Shown one piece after another: positions 56,470 to 64,000 of a stretch of 64,000 nt of DNA (the stretch's first letter is position 1; each line of letters opens with the position of its first letter). The notes beneath the pieces were generated by a model. That model did not search any database and was not told the origin of the DNA. It worked only from the letters and a program-made list of their open reading frames with translations. The position numbers and the translations under genes were made by a program. This stretch comes from Thereva unica (taxonomy: Eukaryota > Arthropoda > Insecta > Diptera > Therevidae): NCBI GenBank assembly GCA_949987705.1, contig OX465281.1, positions 4,938,001-5,002,000 on the forward strand, given 5' to 3'.

Positions 56470-57540
56470 AACCGCCACATATTCCAACAACAAACACTTT
56501 AGTGCCTTATAACCCTTTATTATGAGCACAAGGGCTAATAAGCGTTTTATACCTTATAACAAAACATGCACTTTCCACACTGAGCCCAGGAAAAAACCCG
56601 GTTATAAGTGTCCCATATTTGTCCCCTTTAGTGCCCCACCCGGCCTATATCCATAAAATGTCAGTTCAGCACAATCGTTTTTTACCACGTAATCAAGTCA
56701 TCCCACAACATATCAAAGGGTTATAGAGTACCTAACCGTGTTCTGCATGTTCCGGTAACAAAATTGTTTTATTGCGGATCTCTCAATTATTAATTTCCGG
56801 TTCTTAGTTCCACTGTAACGTCCCCCAGGGAGGGGTAGACACGATGTAGCTAGTACTTAACTCGCAATTCAATTAAGATTACACAATCTCGCAGAGCGGG
56901 GATTCGATAAATTGGAAAGAAATCCAACGCCGCCATTCCAGAGGGCGCGCTCACAACCCCGGGAATGAAATATTAACTAAACTTTTACTAAGTGTTTCGC
57001 CATGTCAAACGCAAATCCTCGGGGTTAGACATTTCGAATGTTTCGCTATTATCCACCCCCTCCAGGATATCACTGCCGTGGCTCGGGGTATCGTGGCCAC
57101 CCCCGGAACAGGCATGCGGAGAGGCGGCCCGACCCATTGCAGCCGCCAAGACTCATTAACGGAATCACATATGGGAATTAGCAGAGCTCGACAATTAGGC
57201 ACAATTAAGCCTAAAATTAGCCCCAAGATACTTAAGGATTATGTCACATCGCTTAAATTATTCCGCAATATCCTTTCTCCCCCCCACAATTAAAAACTCA
57301 TTTGAGGGGGCCCCAACTGATTGGAGCAATCTGCACTAGAAATAATTAACCCCGTCCCCCCGCCGCTCCCCCGGGGCGGCCCCGGCGAGCATTATTTTCA
57401 TTATCTCAAGACAAAAGGACTCGTTCCCGTTCGTTGGTGGAAGGACACAGGACTGCACAAGGACTCGGGGCTGATTAAGATGAAACTGGGTCAGCGCGAG
57501 GCCTTCGATAGTTTTCAATTCCGGGATTACCGCTGAACGC
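56470..57540. other. GC-richer island, candidate single-copy DNA
   Basis: Contains ccccgccgctcccccggggcggccccgg around 57358-57385, several ttaatt words, and open frames on both strands without domains (57005-57226, 57321-57536). No similarity to repeats in the window. Confidence 0.3.
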
Positions 57541-57662
57541 CTACGTCTGCACTGGTTTTCTCGGGGAGTTGGCCCACAACTATATCGAGGATGCCGAGTC
57601 CTGTGGATCTTGGGTCTTAGTTTTCGTGAAACTTTTCTAAAGTGTAATCTCGTGTTCGGCAG

Positions 57663-57896
57663 ATGTTCCCCCGAATCCCAGCTACGGCCACGGTCTCGCC
57701 GTGGTTGTTATTCTTGTGTGGTGCAATTTTCTGCGCTCCTTCGGGGATAGGGTGGGAAAGTTTCCGTGAACCGCATCCTAGCAACTTTTTGGGGACTTTT
57801 GATTATCCACGGATAGAAATCCTCCATCCTCCGCCATTTCCCGGCCATTTTCTTTGCCGTTCCAATTCGATCGAGAACAGTTGTCGACGGTATTGA
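57663..57896 (+). CDS. Candidate small secreted-protein exon, weak
   Basis: The ATG follows an acceptor-like tcgtgttcggcag and opens MFPRIPATATVSPWLLFLCG then AIFCAPSGIG, which looks like a signal peptide with a possible cleavage around CAPS. The frame then runs 47 more codons without recognisable domain before TGA. A donor-like gtgggaaag follows ggggatagg at 57748, so the signal peptide could be a first coding exon of a longer gene. No downstream exon was found. GC-rich non-repeat context is consistent with a gene, but chance is quite possible. Confidence 0.2.
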   Translation: MFPRIPATATVSPWLLFLCGAIFCAPSGIGWESFREPHPSNFLGTFDYPRIEILHPPPFPGHFLCRSNSIENSCRRY

Positions 57897-59569
57897 AAAT
57901 CGGTTTTATGACCCACCATCGGGAAAGTGCCATAACTTCGCCATTATATGGCGCTATAAATCCTGTGGGGGATCTTCTAAGTGCGGATGAAATTGCTTTG
58001 CAGCACTATCCCAGAATCCGAAACTATGGCATTAAATTATCAGCGAATTCGGTTTTAATTCCGCCCTGTACAAAGGGGGCGAGGGAATTAAGTTTTCTTT
58101 AGGACTTTGTTTTTATCTAAAGTCTTCTGGGCGGAGAGGTACTTTAGATTTTGTGGTTATCTTTCAGATTTAGGTTAAGCTGGGTATGAAGATGCTTTCA
58201 GTGCGACCAGAGGTCCAATTATAGTTTTCATGGCACCTAAGGTTCGGACCGACAGTGGTGGATGCTTTAAAAAACCATTTTGGGGAGTTTAAGAAGCATA
58301 TCACAACACCGATCCTTAGTCTGCGGCTATCAAGAATTCTTCTCTCAGCTCCCTAGTATCCACTTCCTGGCTTTATCTACAGCCTGGCTTATACAAAGAA
58401 AGTGAACGAGTGTTTCTTTCTCATTCGTCTCTCCACATTGTATTGTAACAGACATTACACATTGTGTGTGTAATACCGAATTTAGCAACGTGTGTCAAGG
58501 TAGAGTTTTTAAGCTCTCCTATTGTGTTGCTAAATATTGTGAATCAAACATTCGAGCTTCATAGAGAGGTTCCCTGTATGACTAGGTAGTTGGTTTTCTC
58601 TTTCCAATCAACAGCTATAGAATAGGAGGCGGTGGAGGTGGAGAAGGAGGATGAGGTGTAGACGGAAGAGAAGGTCTGCCTGATCTATCTATCTGTATAA
58701 TGGGGTATCAATTTCCACCTCATCCTCCTGTGTAGCTGTCTATTTGTATGCCTGTGTAGGTTTGATTTTCGATGGAATTTTTCTTTTCTAAACACTATCT
58801 AGAATCCATGATCGCTGAAAAAATATTGATATTGGATATAAATTTGAATCTAAATCGAGTCCTCCATAAGATACCACCTAGTGTGATCGATTCCCAGCCA
58901 AGACTCCCTAGTATAAAAATCTACCAAAGACACACTAACCCATCACTTTGAAGTTAAATTAGATGGCGCCAAAGCTCACCGCCAAAAAGCTCATCATTAA
59001 GGTTCTTGCCCTAAATAAAGCCCCACCTGAGCCCACAACCGATCACGCCACTGCACCAAAAACCGTAAAGCCCTAAAACTTGAGAGTAACGCTATGCTTT
59101 CTACTGGCTGTGCCTAGCTCAGCTCTACTTTGCTCCTCTGGGTTAAAGTGCATTTTTTACCGAACCGAGAACTCTAACACAGTCTTCGCTATCTTTAAAA
59201 ATTCCAATGCTACATCTTCATTGTCAGATTCATTGTTCGCCCTTCAGGCTGGCCAGTACCTAGGGTAGGGTAAGTGAGAAGATACAAAGGCAGTGAACTG
59301 TTAGTGATATCTAGATAGATCACTGCCCGACACCCTCGGATATTTTAAAGCTGTCGGTGAATTGAATGCCTGGAAGAGAACGGACGAGGAAGATATTATG
59401 AAATTTCTATCAGTTGTGGGATTAGACACTGACAAAAGAGGCTGGCCGGAAATTGTCCCCGCCGATGTCCTGGCAAGATCAGTGAATTTAAGTGCATTTC
59501 CCTTGTAAGCGGATCTGCCAAAGTGAACTTATCTTATCGGCAGTACTCAAGGCAACAAAACATTAATAT
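57897..59569. other. Non-coding stretch with one small hairpin
   Basis: ggaggatgaggtg (58646-58658) and cacctcatcctcc (58719-58731) form a 13-base inverted repeat. Otherwise nothing recognised. Confidence 0.35.
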
Positions 59570-60394
59570 ATAACAATACCTACATAGCAAATCACAAGAC
59601 GTACTGGTACCGGCATGAAGGAACAGGGTATTAGCTTGTCACCCTCCAGGGAAACACTGCTTAACCTACGGGGAGGGGGGGGGATCACCTTCTCCGGGCT
59701 TGCAAGTATCCACCATAGCACTTTCAAGCTAGCCAAAGAAAAGAGTTCAAACGCGACTGAAGCCAATGTAAATATGACAGGTTTTTTTTGTAGAATAAGG
59801 TACGATCGACGTTGACAAGACTGCCAATAATGAGCACAGCAGTACGTCTTCGAAGGGCGACAATACCAAAAAAAATAAGTTGCAAGGCTGTAATTGAGGA
59901 GAGAAAGGCAAGGACGGCAGAAATGGAAGAAGAAGGACCCATCAACAATGCTCCAAAAACTCCAAAAAATAGAAACTTTCAAGATCAGCTATAGTCGGGG
60001 AAGGCGGAGAAGTACGAATTACCTGAAGGAAGCTAAGGAGTTACGTGATAAGAGACGATCTTGAAGTAGGACATAACGACTCGCATCCCGGCGACCTTTA
60101 GGATTATTGAGGCTAAAATGGAGGAGCAGTTTATTCAACTCCTCATACACCGAAAGAGTATTCTGAATGATCAAGTATGAAAATCACTCTTCCTTCCAAA
60201 GATATTTCTAGAGCAGCCCTTGTAGCTCTTCTAAACGACGCGGGTGAGGATAAACCTCGTTATAGTAAAAGACATCCCTAAAAGACCAAGCGCGAAATTC
60301 TGGCTCTTTAAAAGAGGAGGAGCGACCAAACATGCTGCTGGGGTACTTTCATCGCTACATCTTGACTAGCTACATCTTGACTTAACTAGGTGTA
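59570..60394. other. Non-coding stretch, possibly decayed repeat
   Basis: Lys/Glu-rich short + frames (59615-59815, 59812-59994) and hydrophobic minus frames overlap; neither has a recognisable domain. Its position directly upstream of a family B copy suggests it may be part of the same element, but 17.0-17.8 kb does not obviously match it. Confidence 0.3.
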
Positions 60395-60735
60395 GATGAG
60401 GCCCTAATGAGGCTAGCTCCACTGTCTCATAAGAGCTCCGTGCTGGTTGCTCTACAGGCCCCAAGGGGCATCTAACGCTTTGCCCCAGAAGGAGTGCCTC
60501 ATGTGGCCTTCGAAAGGAAATTTTTTTGATACCCGTTCCCGAGTGGAAAAAAGCGTGACAAAACTTCAGAATTTTGGCGCGGCGATATGAGTAATAACTG
60601 CGGCGGTGTCGGATGCTTTATATTTTTTCAAGCGGTCCGCCACTGAATACTAATCACGTCCCATGCTGCTTGACTTTCGCAATCGAAGGAGAACCGGCCT
60701 ACTGAGTATGCTAAATGACAACTTTTATGGTTGCC
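60395..60735 (+). repeat. Family B interspersed repeat, copy 2
   Basis: Aligns to 17865-18235 throughout: atgaggctagctccactg, aggggcatctaacgctttgc, aaggagtgcctca, cgagtggaaaaaag, gagtaataactg, gctgcttgac and caatcgaa. The two copies differ by roughly a quarter of positions by eye. Confidence 0.7.
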
Positions 60736-60934
60736 AAAAAACTTTAGTATTGCTGATTTCTTTGTGTGAAAGTCGCGTATTTGCCACGTGCAGGCCTGCC
60801 CCATAACTTTACGGGGCATAGGGCTCAAATATTATTTGGGGTACTTTAAGGAAGATTGAAATTCCAAAAAAAAAAATTATTTTCGGTCCTACGCTGTCCT
60901 GGGGCGCGGGGCAATTCGTCCCAGCTGTTGTTCA
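60736..60934. repeat. Repeat word shared with 26529-26555
   Basis: cctggggcgcggggcaattc plus gtcccag at 60898-60925 recurs at 26529. The element it belongs to is unknown. Confidence 0.45.
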
Positions 60935-60939
60935 TCTGG

Positions 60940-61262
60940 GCCGAGTCCCGAGAAGGACTTCAGCTTGGTTGAAAAAGGTGCAAAATCGAACTGTCAAACT
61001 CATTGGTGAGGGCATGAATTGCACTTCAATTGATTCCTTAAGCTTTTTTCCTTCAACACAAGACTAGCCCGATTAGTTTACTCGCAGTCTTCAGCCCTTC
61101 TTAATTTGCACACTCTAATAATTTGAATTCGAACAACCTTTGACAGTTTACAGTTTACAGTTTTAGTTTACGATCTAAGCTTTCTACAACACATTGCACC
61201 TTGACCTGAATGGCATGACAGACTGGTAGTATAAAGAGTGACGCCTAAGCTTAAACTTTCAC
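60940..61262 (+). pseudogene. Family A LINE, reverse-transcriptase tail and 3' end
   Basis: The + frames read RTSAWLKKVQNRTVKLIGEG then CTSIDSL and NTRLARLVYSQSS, then VYDLSFLQHIAP and stop. This is collinear with 53607-54000 (WVDKVQSRAIQ, SIESL, NTRLAP) and with the end at 11277 (SLLLDIAP). The common 3' UTR follows (gacagactggtagtataaag, agtgacgcc). A short tandem cagtttacagtttacagttt lies at 61142-61161. Confidence 0.75.
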
Positions 61263-62420
61263 TAAAGACCACCGAAAGGAGATTTATTTCCAAGACCTAC
61301 TGGAGGTGTGATTCAGAGCTCAGGAGTGGAGGAGAACGAGGGTCTATCAACAACCAGCTAAACCTTCTATTAACAAAAGCGAAAAGAGCCACTCCCCAAC
61401 CGAAATTGATAAACAAATCTGCAATCCGGCAGTTACCTGAGTCCCGCCACATCAGCATCCTCCACGTAATTAATTCGATCAAAACCGAATGTTTCAAATG
61501 CAGCAAAGCGAGCCGAAAAGCCGCAGCCAAACATTAACGAAATCCCGTAAAGATGAATTAATCGAGTCGAAGATAGCGCTGCAGGTATTCCGATGTCCTT
61601 GCGAAGGGATCCCGTGCTAAGCCACTGCATCCGCATTACACCTGCCTGGATGGATGAGTCCATCGTCCGTCGCCAGGTATGCACCGAGGCGTACTAATCA
61701 CCTTGCTGGCCTGACTTGACGTCGCTTCAAACACCATTAGCCACCGTTGCCGGAGCCCCTCCCGGCAAAGCAACTCACCGCTGCTGGCGTTCTGCAGTGC
61801 CGTCGGGTGTCCAGAAAACATTGCGCAATTTATCATCACTTAAGCCCATTTCCCGAGCAGGAGCAGCACTTTCATCCGACCGATAAAGGCATTAAGTGAT
61901 GCTACCGTGGGCACAATCAAGATTATATCGGGCGTTTATGTGCGTAAATTACGTTTCGTTCCGTCACACCTCCTTCGGCCCTGAGTCCTCTCGGCGCTCT
62001 CCGGCAAGGACGACGAAATCAGGGACGACGCCACCACCGCCCCGCCGCTCACCCTCCCGGGGCGTGCAGCGCCTCGATAAAGAAGCAAACTTTGGGAACG
62101 AAAGTGAAAAGTTCCACCTGGCTGCCAGGTTGCCAAATTACGGCCTTTCCGGTCGGGATCGTTTATATTCAAATTACTACAATAAATACTCACGATTTAC
62201 ACATGGCGATGACATTAATATTGTTATTACGGCGCGATATGTAAGGCCACTTTCGCTGCGAGTGCCTGCGACTGCTTTCTCCGATCTGGAATTATTGTGT
62301 TCTGTTTCCGGGAATATTAAGCCGGCACCTTCAGGATTTATCGCCCGGCTCAGTCTGCACCCAGCTCAGGGCTATTATCATTATTATTTTCTGAGGCGAG
62401 GTGTTATGTAACGAGCACTT
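61263..62420. other. GC-richer island, candidate single-copy DNA
   Basis: A 171-codon + frame at 61896-62411 starts in MMLPWAQ and contains a Ser/Arg/Pro-rich part, but has no domain, no splice signals and an opposing open minus frame. The island has AATTAAT words and GC-rich blocks like the others. It could hold an unrecognised gene; this is not supported. Confidence 0.3.
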
Positions 62421-63589
62421 TATGTTCCCGTTTGATGCATTGGATTTTGGGAATGGTTTGTATAGAATTTGGCCAAAACGACGCTCGAAGTTCAACAACC
62501 GATAAGCTGATGCGGTACGGCGAACACAATGCAGCTTAAGTTGTGGCGTATCAAGTCTTTAAAGGATATTGACCGGAAAAACTTTGATCTTATCATGAAC
62601 ACTGTTTTATAGCCTCTAATTAGTTCAAAAATGTTAAATTAGAGATTAAGACGTTGCGTTCCAATGAGTAGCTTCTAAACCCCATTCTCTTGGAGCCACT
62701 GTATCACTGGTTTCACAATACCAGGACTTCTTTCATTTGGACCAAAGTCCAAATTTGTTTCAGTTCGTCAATATGACTAAAAATACTCAGTGATACGCTC
62801 CTTGCGGATGGATAGCTCCTTAGCTTCGGATTCGCCTTTCATGCGCCACATACGCGAAGGTGACAAAGAATTTTTCCCCGCTACTCACCTTTACCTTCTC
62901 AACGGTTATGTCTTCTGAGCTATAATTTGGAATTTAAGAATGGTCTAGGTCTACCACTGTCTCTTCTGTCTTACAAAATGTATTGCTTTGTCGAACACCT
63001 TTGATGACCGATGACCTGACCCAGGGTGCCTGCCAATGGACTATATCAACGTTTCCTCACGGAGAAAGACCGGCAGATTATCCATAGGACACCGACTGTG
63101 ACTAAGATAACTTTGCAGACCCTTCCAAATTTCTGGACTGCTGCTGAAGTTGCGGATGTTCTTAATTTCTTCATGACTGTTGATACGGTTCTCTCTGTAG
63201 TTATAGAAATGGGCTACCTTTGCAACGTGATGCATGTTAGAAAGTCAATACGTTCGCTGATCTCTTAAACAGAGCCAACTTCTTTGCTTGTTATGGTCTA
63301 AATTCCTTTAGCTTGTCGTGTCTTAGACCAAAGATAAGTTTATGATTAACTTTTTCGGGCGTCTCCAGGCACTCGTCGTTGGTTAGCAACAATAACGAAT
63401 TGTTGCTTCGCTTCAATTCCTCGACGTTGAGTACCTTCCAAACTTCCGTAGGCACGACCTTATTATTCCACCTAGCATTTATGGGAGAATGGCTCATTAG
63501 CGAGTGGACCCATGTGGCAAATGAGGGCCATGCCGAAATAGGACTTTCATCGTAGGATATCTGATTGAAGTGGCTTGGAGAGAAAATCA
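62421..63589. other. Non-coding stretch, possible LINE traces
   Basis: Minus frames at 63041-63235 and 63291-63590 lie downstream, on the minus strand, of the reverse transcriptase at 63590-63985 but do not match the corresponding part of the 53.6-55.1 kb copy, so another insertion or rearrangement lies here. Confidence 0.3.
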
Positions 63590-63985
63590 TTTATAAAGGT
63601 TAGGAAAAGAACGACTGATAGAGTTGACCCCTGAGGTACACCATAAAAGATGATGTGAGCTTGAGATCCATACCACACCTAACGAACGCGAGAAAAAAAA
63701 GGATGGAAAATATCAGTCCAGTTCTTTAGACCAGAGTCGATACCAATAGCTTTAAATTTTGTCAACAGAGTGAGGTAGCATACTCTATCAAATTTCTTGA
63801 AGATATCTAAAGCAACTCGGCCAGATTCGCCAAATCGAAGTATGCTTAGGTTGAGACTCTTCGGTAGAACGATACAACAGGGAGGTCGCCTGAAGACCTT
63901 TTCATTCTTACTATTGGGCGGTAGTCAGAGGAGCTGCTAGAGTCGCCTTTTTTCGGTATAGGCTGAACATGACCTAGGTTCGCAG
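63590..63985 (-). pseudogene. Family A LINE reverse-transcriptase palm, cut by window end
   Basis: From about 63900 down the minus strand: ESGRVALDIFKKFDRV (the D-x-x-K-x-F-D palm start), then CYLTLLTKFKAIGIDSGLKN and WTDIF, then a degraded G-V-P-Q-G-S (read as GVPQGSTL) and LTFINDF. 54361-54660 is the collinear region of the fuller copy. The A-D-D box is not found because the similarity ends near 63590. Confidence 0.65.
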
Positions 63986-64000
63986 AGGTTTAACCAAATG

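Noticed and set aside
59563..59982. 139-codon minus-strand hydrophobic frame
   Set aside because: The opposite strand reads as Lys/Glu-rich frames of equal quality; no decision is possible and no domain supports either.
61896..62411. 171-codon + open frame
   Set aside because: No signal peptide, domain, splice context or codon pattern of note, and the opposite strand is also open; high GC makes such frames likely by chance.

Overview
The window looks like arthropod, most likely insect, nuclear DNA. The one convincing protein-coding gene is a secreted cuticle-type protein with a Rebers-Riddiford chitin-binding motif, split by a 56-bp GT-AG intron. The background is moderately AT-rich, packed with homopolymers, and full of decayed transposons of the kinds common in insects (CR1/Jockey-like, R1-like, RTE-like and RNase H-bearing LINEs, BEL/Pao, hAT, foldback MITEs, tRNA-derived SINEs). 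The very short intron and glutamine-rich coding sequence would fit a fly, but the species cannot be named from sequence alone.

Layout. 1-5.9 kb is non-coding, with the 3' end of an RNase H-type LINE at 4.3-4.8 kb and a 9-bp-period repeat at 5.6 kb. 5.9-9.8 kb holds the large cuticular-protein gene. 10-19.4 kb carries R1-like, CR1/Jockey-like and RTE-like LINE debris. 21.5-25.5 kb has an RTE tail, a large palindrome, a MITE with a 24-bp minisatellite and a short hAT element with a perfect 8-bp target duplication. 26-34 kb is mostly unique, with small inverted repeats. 34.5-35.5 kb is an R1-like reverse transcriptase split by a MITE that carries six copies of a 17-bp motif. 39.7-41.2 kb is a dead BEL/Pao pol region. 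42.1-45.5 kb is a nest: an outer hAT element with perfect 8-bp target duplications encloses a SINE, two inverted-repeat structures, a TTAA-bounded palindrome and a second hAT element with its own 8-bp duplication. 46.3-48.3 kb and 51.6-55.7 kb are further LINE and hAT remnants, and 60-64 kb has more of the same LINE family.

Between the repeats lie 12 or so more GC-rich stretches without recognisable repeats (for example 15.6-16.3, 20.4-20.8, 27.5-28.9, 36.4-37.5, 41.6-42.0, 56.5-58.1 and 61.3-62.4 kb). They read as single-copy non-coding DNA and are candidates for regulatory sequence; this is inference from texture only. Two weak candidates for first exons of other genes (50.16 kb and 57.66 kb) are noted.

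Functionally there is one working gene, whose product should be secreted and bind chitin. All recognised transposon coding regions are broken and none appears able to move by itself. No RNA genes other than tRNA-derived SINE heads, and no CRISPR arrays, were seen.
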